From: Candidatus Accumulibacter contiguus
GTDB taxonomy: Bacteria > Pseudomonadota > Gammaproteobacteria > Burkholderiales > Rhodocyclaceae
Assembly: GCF_012940005.1 (NCBI RefSeq)
Contig: NZ_SPMX01000018.1
Span: 80,902-144,901, forward strand
Direction: 5' to 3'
DNA length: 64,000 bases
In this document: one piece after another, positions 44,779 to 53,351 of the stretch
How the letters are laid out: every line of letters starts with the position of its first letter
Numbering within the stretch: position 1 is the stretch's first letter
Notes under the pieces: model-generated
The model's input: the letters and a program-made list of their open reading frames with translations, nothing else
Told to the model about the DNA's origin: nothing
Databases searched by the model: none
Translations under genes and position numbers: made by a program

Positions 44779-45921
44779 ATGAGTCTTGCCGTATTGCGCT
44801 GTCGAGCCGCGCTTCTACTGCTGCTGCTCGCGGGTTGCGGTGGTTCCCTGCTCGAACCCAAGCGAATCGAGTACAAGACGGCTGCGGCCACCAATGTGCC
44901 GACGCTGGAAGTGCCTCCTGACCTGACCTCACCCACGCGCGATGACCGCTATGCCGTGCCGGACACCATTGGCAAAGGGACGGCCACCTACTCGGCGTAC
45001 ACCGCCGAGCGTTCGCCGCAGGCGCGGGCACAGCAGAAGAGCGAAGTCCTGCCCGAAGTAGACCGGGCGCACATCGAACGTTCCGGCAATCAGCGCTGGC
45101 TGGTGGCCGCTGGGGCGCCGGACAAGCTCTGGGGGCAGGTCAAGGACTTCTGGCAGGAAACCGGTTTTGTGATCAAGCTCGAACTGCCTGATGCCGGGGT
45201 GATGGAGACCGACTGGGCAGAGAACCGCGCCAAGATCGAGCAGGACTTCATCCGCAACCTGCTCGGCAAGCTGATCGACTCGGTCTACTCGACGGCCGAG
45301 CGTGACAAGTTCCGTACCCGTCTGGAACCGGGAAGTACGCCGGGGACCACCGACATCTTCATCAGTCATCGCGGAATGTACGAGATTTACGTCACCGAGG
45401 GCAGGGATCAAACCAAGTGGCAGCCACGTCCGGCCGACCCGGAACTCGAAGCCGAGATGCTGCGTCGTTTGATGATTCGCCTGGGAAGCGACGAGAAGCG
45501 CGCTGCCGAGGCCGTCCGGGCGGCGCAGGAAAAGCCCGTCGAGCGAGCACGGCTGACGCGAGGTGCCGACGGGGCAGGTACCCTAGAGGTCGAGGAATCG
45601 TTCGATAGAGCCTGGCGGCGAGTCGGTCTGGCGCTGGACCGTGTGGGTTTCACGGTCGAAGACCGGGATCGTTCCAGGGGCCTTTACTTCGTTCGTTATG
45701 TCGACCCCGAAAGCGACAACCAGAAGAAGGAAGACACCTTCTTGTCGAGGTTGAATCCCTTCAAGGGCAGTTCTGCCGACAAGGTACAGATTCAGTACCG
45801 CATCTTCGTGCGTGAGGCAGGCAGCCTGTCGACAGTCCAGGTGCTATCGACCGAGGGTGGTATTAGCCAGTCCGATACGGCAAGGAAGATCCTCAATCTG
45901 CTCTACGACCAGTTGAAGTGA
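44779..45921 (+). CDS. bamC: Outer membrane assembly lipoprotein BamC
   Basis: A 380-aa lipoprotein of the BAM complex. The signal ends at lipobox LLLAGC (Cys20), followed by the BamD-binding unstructured stretch with LEVPPDLTSPTRDDRYAVPD and two helix-grip domains: about 100-220 (HIERSGNQRWLVAAGAPDKL) and 265-375 (VEESFDRAWRRVGLALDRVG). Position directly after dapA supports the call. The stop overlaps the next gene's GTG. Confidence 0.93.
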   Translation: MSLAVLRCRAALLLLLLAGCGGSLLEPKRIEYKTAAATNVPTLEVPPDLTSPTRDDRYAVPDTIGKGTATYSAYTAERSPQARAQQKSEVLPEVDRAHIERSGNQRWLVAAGAPDKLWGQVKDFWQETGFVIKLELPDAGVMETDWAENRAKIEQDFIRNLLGKLIDSVYSTAERDKFRTRLEPGSTPGTTDIFISHRGMYEIYVTEGRDQTKWQPRPADPELEAEMLRRLMIRLGSDEKRAAEAVRAAQEKPVERARLTRGADGAGTLEVEESFDRAWRRVGLALDRVGFTVEDRDRSRGLYFVRYVDPESDNQKKEDTFLSRLNPFKGSSADKVQIQYRIFVREAGSLSTVQVLSTEGGISQSDTARKILNLLYDQLK

Positions 45922-46688
45922 TCCGTTTCGCGTCTCTGGGTAGCGGCAGTCAGGGTAACGCCCTGATTGTCGATGCCGGCGAGACGAAAGTGTTGCTCGA
46001 CTGCGGCTTTTCGGCACGCATGGCGACAGCCAGATTGGCCAGGCTGGGCACTGCCCCCGATGAGTTGACCGCGATCGTGGTGACGCACGAGCATGCCGAT
46101 CACCTGGAGGGGGTTTTCGCTTTTGCCCGCAGTTACCAACTCACGGTGTATCTTACGCACGGCACGCACGCCGCAGCATCCCAGGGCAAGACTGCCTTGC
46201 CCGAATGCCGGCTGATCGACGGTCAAACGCGCTTTGCCATCGGCGGCCTCGAAGTGCAGCCCTTCCCGGTGCCGCACGATGCGCGCGAACCCGTACAGTA
46301 TGCGTTCAGCAACGGTCAGCAGTGCCTTGGCGTTCTCACCGACAGCGGCTCGATCACGCCCCACATCGTGGAGGTTCTGGGTGCCTGCGACGGGCTGGTA
46401 CTGGAGTGCAACCACGATCAGGCGCTGCTCGCTGCGTCGAATTATCCGGCGCGGCTCAAGCAGCGAATCGGCGGGCGCTTCGGTCATCTGGAGAACGATC
46501 AGGCGGCAGACTTCCTGCGGCAGGTCGATACCCGGCGCTTGCAGCATGTGCTTGCGGCACACCTGAGCCAGCAGAATAATCGGCCGGAACTGGCCGCCAG
46601 GGCACTGGCGTCAGCGCTGGGCTGCAGCGAGAACTGGATCGGTATCGCCGACCAGGAAGGCGGCTTCGGCTGGCGGCAGCTGGTCTGA
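45918..46688 (+). CDS. Metallo-beta-lactamase fold hydrolase (YycJ-like)
   Basis: A 256-aa MBL-fold protein beginning IRFASLGSGSQGNALIVDAG with the metal motif THEHADHLEG and downstream VPHDAREPVQYAF and VLECNHDQALLAA. This is the short YycJ/WalJ-type group thought to act as a nuclease or phosphodiesterase. The GTG start at 45918 overlaps the bamC stop (GTGA), so translation is coupled. It is followed by a strong terminator. Confidence 0.88.
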   Translation: MIRFASLGSGSQGNALIVDAGETKVLLDCGFSARMATARLARLGTAPDELTAIVVTHEHADHLEGVFAFARSYQLTVYLTHGTHAAASQGKTALPECRLIDGQTRFAIGGLEVQPFPVPHDAREPVQYAFSNGQQCLGVLTDSGSITPHIVEVLGACDGLVLECNHDQALLAASNYPARLKQRIGGRFGHLENDQAADFLRQVDTRRLQHVLAAHLSQQNNRPELAARALASALGCSENWIGIADQEGGFGWRQLV

Positions 46689-46704
46689 ACGATGCGTCTC
46701 GTTT

Positions 46705-46750
46705 CCAGGCAATGAAAAAGCCGGCTTGCGCCGGCTTTTTCATTGCCTGG
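46705..46750. terminator. Bidirectional rho-independent terminator with a perfect 21-bp stem
   Basis: Bases 46705-46725 and 46730-46750 are perfect reverse complements around a TTGC loop. The stem has a GCCGGC core flanked by A5 on one side and T5 on the other, so it can terminate both the rightward MBL gene and the leftward Ala-rich lipoprotein gene, which converge here. It is among the clearest non-coding elements in the window. Confidence 0.9.
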
Positions 46751-46764
46751 AAAGGACAGACCGA

Positions 46765-47067
46765 TTACTTCTTCATTGCGTCTTTGGCTGCGTCGGCAGC
46801 ACCTTGGGCAGCAGCACCAGCAACTTCCTTGGCCTTGTCTGCGGCGGCTTCGGCGGGCTTGGCGGCTTCGGCGGGTTTGGCGGCATCGGCGGCCGGAGCA
46901 GCAGCCGGAGCAGCAGCCGGAGCGGCAGCAGGGGCAGCAGGAGGAGCGGCCGGAGCAGCGGCGGCAGGAGGAGCGGCCGGAGCAGCAGCCGGTTTGGCTT
47001 CTTCCTTCTTGCCACAAGCGGTAACGGCCAGAGCGATCAGCGCAGCAACGAGGAGAGAATTTTTCAT
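46765..47067 (-). CDS. Alanine/proline-rich small lipoprotein
   Basis: A 100-aa protein with a lipoprotein signal (SLLVAALIALAVTACGK, Cys18) followed by an Ala-Pro-rich low-complexity stretch (about 25-65, short runs of AAPAAPPA and PAAAPAA) and a helical AAKPAEAAKPAEAAADKAKE repeat ending KDAMKK. It probably spans or decorates the periplasm, but low complexity prevents family assignment. The opposite strand also reads as a long open frame because of the biased composition. It is convergent with the MBL gene across the terminator. Confidence 0.7.
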   Translation of the reverse strand: MKNSLLVAALIALAVTACGKKEEAKPAAAPAAPPAAAAPAAPPAAPAAAPAAAPAAAPAADAAKPAEAAKPAEAAADKAKEVAGAAAQGAADAAKDAMKK

Positions 47068-47265
47068 AATGGGGTTCCTTATCGACAATGGAATGATTAC
47101 AACGAGCCAAAAGCTTAATGGTTGACCGGCGAGCACGTCGACCAATTGTTAATTTTAGCACCGATCCGCCGGGCGGCGCCCATTCTCCTGAGAAAGGGGT
47201 GTGATTCAAAGTGATGCAAGCCCCATAATTTCAGCATTTTCTACTGATCCACCGGAGGGGACACC

Positions 47266-47420
47266 CATGCTAGCCATTGACCGCGACCTGATGTGGCTGG
47301 AGCGCCTGAATCGTCATCCGGTATTGCGTGCCCCTATGGAAAGCTTGCTGAGCGTAGTGGAAGACGCTGCCGGAGACTTGGAGAAGGCAGATGCAGCGGA
47401 ACGTGGAGTAGAGAACTTTG
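47266..47420 (+). pseudogene. N-terminal remnant of an IS transposase
   Basis: ATG 47266, behind GGAGGGG, opens LAIDRDLMWLERLNRHPVLR and then MESLLSVVEDAAGDLEKADA-AERGVENF, which I recognise as the N-terminus of a family of IS transposases that normally continues for several hundred residues. Similarity fades at about 47420, and the frame then runs over the 3' end of ligE. Only about 50 codons are left, so this is transposon debris. Confidence 0.5.
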
Positions 47421-47432
47421 TGCACGCGCAGC

Positions 47433-48278
47433 CTACAGATCACGCGGACGATGGTAGCTGGCGAATCTGGGCAGCCCGCGACCGGTCAGTTCGCGATAGC
47501 GGAAGGTAATCAAGGTGCCTACCGGTGGCGGCTGGCGACGGTCTGCGTCGCTGAGACCAGTGCCGAGCATGAACTCGACACCGCCAGCGGTCCGTACACG
47601 CAGGGCGCCCAGCATCCCGGCATACTTGCCGCGGCCGGGCTGATGGCCGATCACCGTCGCCTCGGCATCGTGCCACGCTTTCAGCTTGAGCAGGACATCG
47701 CTGCGACCGGTGACGTACGCGGCATCCGCGCGGTGCAGCATCAGTCCCTCGCCACCGCCTCGGACAATCTGTTCGAGCTTCTTTTCGAGCGCCTCGCGAG
47801 AGCCGAATTCCCATTGCTCCACCGCCTGCAACCAGGGCAGCGCCAGCCTGGCGGTCAACTCGCGCAGGGCCAGCGCCCGTTGACGAAAAGTGCCGGGCGA
47901 CTGCGGCAATTCGAAAACCAGATAGCGCACCTGCTGCCATTGCGAGTCATCCGGCGTTTGCCGACGGACGATACCAGAGAGCCGCTCGAAATCGCCGCGG
48001 CCAATCCATAACTCGCCGTCGAGCGGCTGCGCCGGGAACTGGGCGACAAACCAGGACGGAACCTGGATCGTATGGCCCTTGCGCGTGCGTAGCGCCTGCC
48101 CATCCCAGAATGCGCGCACACCGTCGAGTTTCTCGCTGACCAGATAGAGTGCGACATCGGCCTGACCTTGCTCGGTTTCAGCCAGCAACAGCGGCAGACT
48201 CTCCGCTGCCGGCAAGGGCAGTGCGGTGCCAAGCAGAGCAGCCCACGCCAATGACTGAACGATCGGATTACCACGCAT
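47433..48278 (-). CDS. Periplasmic ATP-dependent DNA ligase (LigE type)
   Basis: A 281-aa minimal ligase with a signal peptide (VQSLAWAALLGTALPLPAAE). Ligase motif I with the adenylated lysine is LVSEKLDGVRAFWDG (Lys50), motif III LDGELWIGRGDF, motif IV GGGEGLMLHRADA and motif V LLKLKAWHDAEA, followed by an OB domain (about 205-281). LigE-type ligases are exported and join nicks in DNA outside the cytoplasm, perhaps in biofilm or DNA-uptake contexts. It is separate from the NAD-dependent replicative ligase. The 3' end abuts a transposase remnant. Confidence 0.9.
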   Translation of the reverse strand: MRGNPIVQSLAWAALLGTALPLPAAESLPLLLAETEQGQADVALYLVSEKLDGVRAFWDGQALRTRKGHTIQVPSWFVAQFPAQPLDGELWIGRGDFERLSGIVRRQTPDDSQWQQVRYLVFELPQSPGTFRQRALALRELTARLALPWLQAVEQWEFGSREALEKKLEQIVRGGGEGLMLHRADAAYVTGRSDVLLKLKAWHDAEATVIGHQPGRGKYAGMLGALRVRTAGGVEFMLGTGLSDADRRQPPPVGTLITFRYRELTGRGLPRFASYHRPRDL

Positions 48279-48320
48279 GGCTTCATCCTCCTGTAAACGT
48301 CGTGACGAAAAATCGCGGCC

Positions 48321-49349
48321 TCAAGGCGCGACGGGACCCACCGGGATCTTCGACGCCGCGTGCGCGACCTCGCGCACGAAGCGTGGCACGAGATAGCCCG
48401 GCAAACGCGCGAGCAACGCTTCGTGCAGGCCATGCACGCTTTGCTCGGCGACCTCGAAATGCGCGGCGCCTTGCACGTGATCGAGCAGATGCAGGTAATA
48501 AGGCAGCACGCCGATTGCGAACAGGCGCTCCGACAGATCTGCGAGCACCTGCACGTCGTCATTGATTCCCGCCAGCAGCACCGTCTGATTGAGCAGCGTG
48601 ATCCCGGCATGGCGCAAGGGTTTGAGTGCGGCGGCCACCGAATCATCGAGTTCCTGTGCATGATTGACATGCAACACCAGACTCACCTGCAGGCGGGTAT
48701 CGGCCAGCAGGCTGAGCAGCGCGGGGGTGATGCGTTGTGGAATCACCACCGGCAAGCGGCTGTGAATACGCAGACGGCTGACCTGCGGGATCGCCTCGAT
48801 CTGGCCGACCATCCACTGCAAATGGCGGTCCGCCACCGCCAGCGGATCGCCACCCGACAGGATCACTTCGCTGATCGAGTCATCGTGGCGGATGTAGTCG
48901 AACGCCTTCGACCAGTCCGCCCGCGACGCTTGTTTTGCCGCGTAGGGGAAGTGGCGCCGGAAACAGTAGCGGCAATGGATGCCGCAATGGCCGGTCACGA
49001 TCAGCAGCACGCGTCCGTGGAACTTGTGGATCAGCCCCGGCACCTTGTTGGCTTCGGCCTCTGCCAGTGGGTCGCAGCCAAAGCCGGGTTGCGGCCTGCT
49101 TTCGGCGATCAGCGGCAGTACCTGCTTGAGTAGCGGATCGTCGGGCGTCGCCGGCTGCATGCGCGCGACGAAGGAACGCGGAACCCGCAGGGAGAAAGCC
49201 TGACGGCGGTCGATGGCCAGGGCCTGCGGAGAAAGGCCGAGCAGCTTCAGCAGTTCGTCGCCATCGCTGATCACCGTCTGCAGCGCCCCTTGCCAGGGCT
49301 CGGCCTGCGCATCCTCGCCCTGCCATTTGGCGAGGCTTCGCGCTATCAT
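48321..49349 (-). CDS. epmB: EF-P-(R)-beta-lysine 2,3-aminomutase EpmB
   Basis: A 342-aa radical SAM enzyme that turns L-lysine into (R)-beta-lysine for EF-P modification. The cluster motif CGIHCRYC (Cys122, Cys126, Cys129) is followed by [40 protein letters not shown] and a PLP lysine region. It is divergent from efp and works with EpmA encoded 3' of efp. The start could be ATG 49349 (AAGGG upstream), 49361 or an earlier codon at 49379. Confidence 0.93.
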   Translation of the reverse strand: MIARSLAKWQGEDAQAEPWQGALQTVISDGDELLKLLGLSPQALAIDRRQAFSLRVPRSFVARMQPATPDDPLLKQVLPLIAESRPQPGFGCDPLAEAEANKVPGLIHKFHGRVLLIVTGHCGIHCRYCFRRHFPYAAKQASRADWSKAFDYIRHDDSISEVILSGGDPLAVADRHLQWMVGQIEAIPQVSRLRIHSRLPVVIPQRITPALLSLLADTRLQVSLVLHVNHAQELDDSVAAALKPLRHAGITLLNQTVLLAGINDDVQVLADLSERLFAIGVLPYYLHLLDHVQGAAHFEVAEQSVHGLHEALLARLPGYLVPRFVREVAHAASKIPVGPVAP

Positions 49350-49389
49350 GGCGCCCTTCATATTTATCGACGATCTCACGAGGGATGCA

Positions 49390-49960
49390 ATGGCGAGCTA
49401 TTCTACCAACGAATTCAAATCGGGTTTGAAGGTCATGCTGGACGGTGACCCCTGCATGATCCTCGAAAACGAATTCGTCAAACCCGGCAAGGGTCAGGCT
49501 TTCAACCGCGTCAAACTGCGTAACCTGAAGACCAACCGCGTCTCGGAAAAAAACCTTCAAGTCCGGCGACTCGGTGGAAAGCGCCGACGTCTTTGACTGC
49601 GAAATGCAATACCTCTACAACGACGGCGATTTCCACCACTTCATGGAACCGGAAAACTTCGAGCAGCATCAGGCCAGCAACAGCACCGTCGGTGACGCTG
49701 CACTCTGGCTCAAGGAACAGGACCTGTGCACCGTGACGCTGTACAACGGCACACCGCTGGCAGTGACCCCGCTCAACTTCGTCGAACTGGAAGTCGTCGA
49801 AACCGAGCCCGGCGTCCGTGGCGATACCGCCACCGGTGGCAACAAACCGGCGCGCCTGTCCACCGGCGCGACGGTCAAGGTGCCGCTGTTCGTCAACCAG
49901 GGGGAAATCATCAGATGCGATACGCGCTCGGGTGAATATGTGTCGCGCGTGAAAGCGTAA
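49390..49960 (+). pseudogene. efp: Elongation factor P, frameshifted at an A7 run
   Basis: EF-P relieves ribosome stalling at polyproline. Frame 1 (ATG 49390) encodes [20 protein letters not shown] with the modified Lys34 in KPGKGQAF up to KTNRVSEK; frame 2 resumes as [20 protein letters not shown] and runs through domains II and III to 49960. The break is at A7 (49547-49553); six As would restore a protein of about 189 residues. Since efp sits between intact epmB and epmA, an assembly error is more likely than loss. It overlaps epmA by one base (TAATG). Confidence 0.9.
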
Positions 49961-50994
49961 TGCTTTCGCGAATGCCAGCCCTCCCCCTGACGTCGATGTC
50001 AACGGTTGACTGGCGACCCGGCGCACCGCTCGCAAACCTGCGCCGCCGCGCGCAGATCGTGGCGCAGATTCGTGCCTACTTCGCACAACAGCATGTCCTC
50101 GAAGTGGAAACACCGCAACTCTGCCCGACCACGGTGACCGATCCGCACCTGCACAGTATGCAGGTGCCTGGCCACGGTTATCTGCAGACCTCGCCCGAAT
50201 ACGCGATGAAGCGCCTGCTGGCCGCGGGCAGCGGCTCGATCTACCAGATCGCCCGCGTGTTCCGCGCCGATGAAATGGGGCGCCGGCACCACCCCGAGTT
50301 CACGATGCTCGAGTGGTATCGCGTCGGCTTCACCCCGGATCAGCTCATCGACGATGTCGCCGCCGTTGCCTGCCTCGCGCTCGGTGAAACGCGCTGCGTG
50401 CGCCACCGCTATCGCGACCTGTTCCGCACCCGGCTCGGCCTCGACCCGCTGAGCTGCAGCGTCGATCAACTGCGTGCCGTCGCGAGACGGCATGTCGACC
50501 TGGCCTTCGACGAGGCCGACCGCGACACCTGGCTGGAATTGTTGATGAGCCAGGTCATCGAACCGACCCTCGGCATCGACACGCTGAGTTTTGTGGTTGA
50601 CTATCCGCCCTCGCAGGCCGCCCTCGCCCGTCTGCACCTGGACGACGAAGGCCAGGTCGTGGCATCGCGTTTCGAGCTGTATCATCGCGGTGTCGAACTG
50701 GCCAACGGCTATCACGAGCTGCTCGACGCCGACGAACAGCGCGCACGCTTTGCCGCCGACCTGCGCGAACGCGAGGCGCTGGGCCTGCCGGCCATCCCCA
50801 TCGACGAGCCACTCCTGGCGGCGCTGGCATCCGGCCTGCCCGATTGCAGCGGAGTCGCGCTCGGACTTGACCGCCTGATCATGCTCGCCGTCGGCAGCGA
50901 TTCTCTGCGGGAGGTGATCGCGTTTTCGCCCGCCTCGCCAGTCCGGTCGACACGGACGCAGCCGGAACGGACCCGTACCGAAAATCAGGGATGA
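49960..50994 (+). CDS. epmA: EF-P lysine ligase EpmA (PoxA/GenX)
   Basis: A 344-aa lysyl-tRNA synthetase paralogue without the anticodon-binding domain. It attaches (R)-beta-lysine to EF-P Lys34. Class II motif 2 is FRADEMGRRHHPEFTMLEWY and motif 3 is GVALGLDRLIMLAV; ETPQLCPTTVTDPHLHSM near the N-terminus is also typical. The length agrees with E. coli EpmA plus a short C-terminal tail. The start codon overlaps the efp stop as TAATG; ATG 49996 gives a shorter product. Confidence 0.95.
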   Translation: MLSRMPALPLTSMSTVDWRPGAPLANLRRRAQIVAQIRAYFAQQHVLEVETPQLCPTTVTDPHLHSMQVPGHGYLQTSPEYAMKRLLAAGSGSIYQIARVFRADEMGRRHHPEFTMLEWYRVGFTPDQLIDDVAAVACLALGETRCVRHRYRDLFRTRLGLDPLSCSVDQLRAVARRHVDLAFDEADRDTWLELLMSQVIEPTLGIDTLSFVVDYPPSQAALARLHLDDEGQVVASRFELYHRGVELANGYHELLDADEQRARFAADLREREALGLPAIPIDEPLLAALASGLPDCSGVALGLDRLIMLAVGSDSLREVIAFSPASPVRSTRTQPERTRTENQG

Positions 50995-51107
50995 CCACGG
51001 CCGCACCCAGGCCGTGCTCAATGTGATGGCAGCTATCTCTCCCGCTGACGCATTCGACGCTCCGAGCGTACGGTACAATTAGCCCGGTTCATATTCGGGA
51101 GGCCACC

Positions 51108-51401
51108 ATGCAGGTCACACTTGTCCATGTGCGCGTCCGGCCGGAGTCGGTCGATGCCTTCATTGCCGCCACGCGCGCCAACCACGAAGCCTCGGTCGGC
51201 GAAGCGGGCAACCGGCGCTTCGATGTCCTGCAGGCGCCCGACGATCCGGCGCGCTTCATCCTCTACGAGGCCTATGCCTCGGCCGCCGACGCAGCCGCAC
51301 ACAAGGAGACGGCGCATTATCTCGCCTGGCGAACGGCGGTCGCCGACATGATGGCCGAACCACGGCGGGGTGAGCCGATGAACGGGCTGTTTCCCGCATG
51401 A
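51108..51401 (+). CDS. Antibiotic biosynthesis monooxygenase (ABM) domain protein
   Basis: A 97-aa ferredoxin-like ABM domain protein: QVTLVHVRVRPESVDAFIAA, HEASVGEAGNRRFDVLQAPD, FILYEAYASAADAAAHKETA and HYLAWRTAVADMM are typical of the LsrG/YgiN group of cofactor-free monooxygenases or isomerases. GGGAGG lies before the ATG. It is coupled by ATGA to an iron alcohol dehydrogenase gene, so both may process one small quinone- or aldehyde-like compound; that is inference. Confidence 0.85.
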   Translation: MQVTLVHVRVRPESVDAFIAATRANHEASVGEAGNRRFDVLQAPDDPARFILYEAYASAADAAAHKETAHYLAWRTAVADMMAEPRRGEPMNGLFPA

Positions 51402-52600
51402 GCGACGCCTTCCCGGCTCTCCCGTCGATCCCGGGCTTCGCGATCGCCCGCCTGCCACGCATCGAATTCGGCAGCGGCGCCCTGGCCCGCTTGCCGGACA
51501 TCGCCGCCGGCTACGGCCGCAATCTTCTGCTCGTCACCGGCCTGCGCTCCCTGGCCGAATCCGTGGCGGGCAAAAGGCTGTTCGCGCAACTTGCGCAGCG
51601 CGGGCTGTCCTGGGAACAGGTGAGGGTATCCGGCGAGCCGTCGCCGGAATGGATCGACGCAACCGTCGCCGCCTGGCGGGAAAGACCCTTCGACTGCGTT
51701 GTCGGTATTGGCGGCGGCAGCGCGCTCGATGCGGCGAAAGCGATCGCCGGACTGTTGCGGCCCGGCAACTCGGTGATGGAGCATCTCGAAGGGGTCGGCC
51801 CGGAACTGCCCTACCTGGGACCGGCAATTCCCTTGATCGCCGTTCCGACCACTGCCGGCACCGGCTCGGAGGCAACGAAAAATGCCGTGTTGAGCGTGCC
51901 CGGCAGTTTCAAGAAGTCCTTCCGCGACGACCGGCTGGTCGCCGAATGGGCAATCGTCGATCCGGATCTACTAGCCGCCTGCCCGCCGGAACTGATCGCT
52001 GCCGACGGCCTCGACGCCTTCACACAGCTCCTCGAATCCTTCGTGTCGACACGTGCCAACCCGCTGACCGATGCGCTGGCCCGCTCGGGGATCATGGCCG
52101 CGCGCGCGGCGCTGCCGGCGCTGCATCGGCAGCAGTCCGCCGCGGCGCGCGCGCAGATGGCCTACGCCTCGCTGCTCTCGGGCATCTGCCTGGCACAGAC
52201 CGGGCTCGGTTCGGTACATGGCCTGGCCTCGCCGCTCGGTGCCTTCTTCCCGATTCCGCACGGTGTCGTCTGCGGCACGCTGGTGGCCAGCGCGACCGCC
52301 CGCAACATCACCGCCCTGGAAGCCCGGGAACCGGATAACCCGGCGCTGCCCAAATATGCCGAGGTCGGCCGTCGCTTCGCGATGCAGAAGGGTCTCAACG
52401 GCCCCGACGCACGCCGCTTTCTGGTCGACACCCTGCGCCGCTGGGAACTGGAACTGGCGCTTCCCCGTCTGTCGGCTTACGGCATCGGCCAGGACGATCT
52501 GCCGCGCATCGTCGCCGCCAGCCGCGGTTCCAGCATGAAGACCAATCCGATCGTGCTCAGCGACGCCGAGCTGACGGAGATTCTCGCCTCGCGGCTCTGA
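51398..52600 (+). CDS. Iron-containing alcohol dehydrogenase family protein
   Basis: A 400-aa group III alcohol dehydrogenase. The nucleotide-binding GIGGGSALDAAKAIAGLL, the TTAGTGSEATKNAVLSV loop and SVHGLASPLGAFFPIPHGVV with two metal histidines are present. In GLDAFTQLLESFVS the aspartate ligand is kept but the usual following histidine is glutamine, as in one subgroup of the family. Substrate unknown. It overlaps the ABM gene by four bases and is followed at once by dispersed repeat copy C. Confidence 0.88.
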   Translation: MSDAFPALPSIPGFAIARLPRIEFGSGALARLPDIAAGYGRNLLLVTGLRSLAESVAGKRLFAQLAQRGLSWEQVRVSGEPSPEWIDATVAAWRERPFDCVVGIGGGSALDAAKAIAGLLRPGNSVMEHLEGVGPELPYLGPAIPLIAVPTTAGTGSEATKNAVLSVPGSFKKSFRDDRLVAEWAIVDPDLLAACPPELIAADGLDAFTQLLESFVSTRANPLTDALARSGIMAARAALPALHRQQSAAARAQMAYASLLSGICLAQTGLGSVHGLASPLGAFFPIPHGVVCGTLVASATARNITALEAREPDNPALPKYAEVGRRFAMQKGLNGPDARRFLVDTLRRWELELALPRLSAYGIGQDDLPRIVAASRGSSMKTNPIVLSDAELTEILASRL

Positions 52601-52601
52601 C

Positions 52602-52668
52602 TAACGGTCATGACTTTTCCAGGCGCCCCCGACCATGAAAGCCATGCGTCGCTGACGCGACTTTCACA
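52602..52668. repeat. Dispersed repeat, copy C (compact, 67 bp)
   Basis: TAACGGTCATGACTTTTCC opens the element one base after the dehydrogenase stop region, and CGTCGCTGACGCGACTTTCAC (52647-52667) closes it; GTCGC and GCGAC make a hairpin with a TGA-containing loop. It is the shortest copy with both ends and best defines the family. Confidence 0.7.
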
Positions 52669-52693
52669 TGAATAGTGAGATAATGACAGTTAC

Positions 52694-52773
52694 GGCGGTC
52701 TGAGTTACCGCCATTCCATCGCGCCGGTCTTTGCACCGGCGCAACGTAAGTTGCGAGGGCTTCCGCCTCGCGA
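52694..52773 (+). other. Three consecutive hairpins upstream of the TlpA-like gene
   Basis: GGCGGT/ACCGCC (52694-52712), GCGCCGGT/ACCGGCGC (52721-52742) and GCGAGG/CCTCGC (52753-52771) form three perfect stems in 80 bp, with six- or seven-base loops, ending 28 bp before the proposed start of the TlpA-like gene. They could be a structured leader, a small RNA, or part of a palindromic repeat cluster next to copy C. No known riboswitch is recognised. Confidence 0.5.
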
Positions 52774-52800
52774 CGGTGATCCTGAAAACGGGAGAGACCG

Positions 52801-53337
52801 CTGAAAACGAATACGCACGCGCCGAACAGGCGTCTGTCGATTCGTCGTTTTGTCGCCATCCTGTTGCTGGCCTGCCCGCCCTGGGCATACCAGGCTTTGG
52901 TGCACGCCCATGCACTGGCACAGGTCGCCGCCAGACCGCTGCCGATCCCGGCCGATACTCCCCTGCATGCCCTGCTTGCCTCGCACCGGGGGCAGCCCGT
53001 GCTCATCAACTTCTGGGCGTCGTGGTGCGAACCATGCCGCCAGGAAATGCCGTCGCTGCAACGCCTCGCCGACCGCTGGCGGGCACGTGGCCTGGCGGTG
53101 ATCACCGTCGCCGTCGCCGATCAGCGCCAGCAGGTCGATACTTTCCTCTCCGAGAACGCCCTGCAACTCGTGGTCATCGACGATCGCGAGCAGTTCATCA
53201 GTCGCGCCTGGGGCGCGCGCATGCTCCCGAGCAGCCTCATCATCGATCGTCGCCATCGTATACGGCTGCGCGGCCAGGGTGCCATTGACTGGGATTCCCC
53301 GGCGATCGACAAAACCCTGCAAGCCCTGCTCAAATAA
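52801..53337 (+). CDS. TlpA-like periplasmic thioredoxin
   Basis: A protein of about 178 aa with a signal-like segment (RRLSIRRFVAILLLACPPWA) and a thioredoxin fold: PVLINFWASWCEPCRQEMPS holds the redox CEPC motif, and MLPSSLIIDRRHRIRLRGQG carries the cis-proline region. It probably reduces or matures periplasmic proteins. No ATG or GTG exists in frame after the upstream stop (52783-52785): CTG 52801 behind GGGAGAG keeps the whole signal peptide, while TTG 52864 would cut it. The start is therefore uncertain. Confidence 0.75.
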   Translation: MKTNTHAPNRRLSIRRFVAILLLACPPWAYQALVHAHALAQVAARPLPIPADTPLHALLASHRGQPVLINFWASWCEPCRQEMPSLQRLADRWRARGLAVITVAVADQRQQVDTFLSENALQLVVIDDREQFISRAWGARMLPSSLIIDRRHRIRLRGQGAIDWDSPAIDKTLQALLK

Positions 53338-53351
53338 CCGAGGATACCACC

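Noticed and set aside
46712..47125. Ala/Gly-rich ORFs opposite the small lipoprotein
   Set aside because: They result from the repeated GCAGCAGGAGC composition; only the minus-strand frame has a lipoprotein signal and sensible charge pattern.
49321..49349. Promoter TTGGCG...TATCAT for efp
   Set aside because: The spacer is only 11 bp and the elements lie within epmB coding sequence.
50996..51016. Hairpin CACGGCC/GGCCGTG after epmA as a terminator
   Set aside because: A good stem but no T-run follows, so I do not call it rho-independent.
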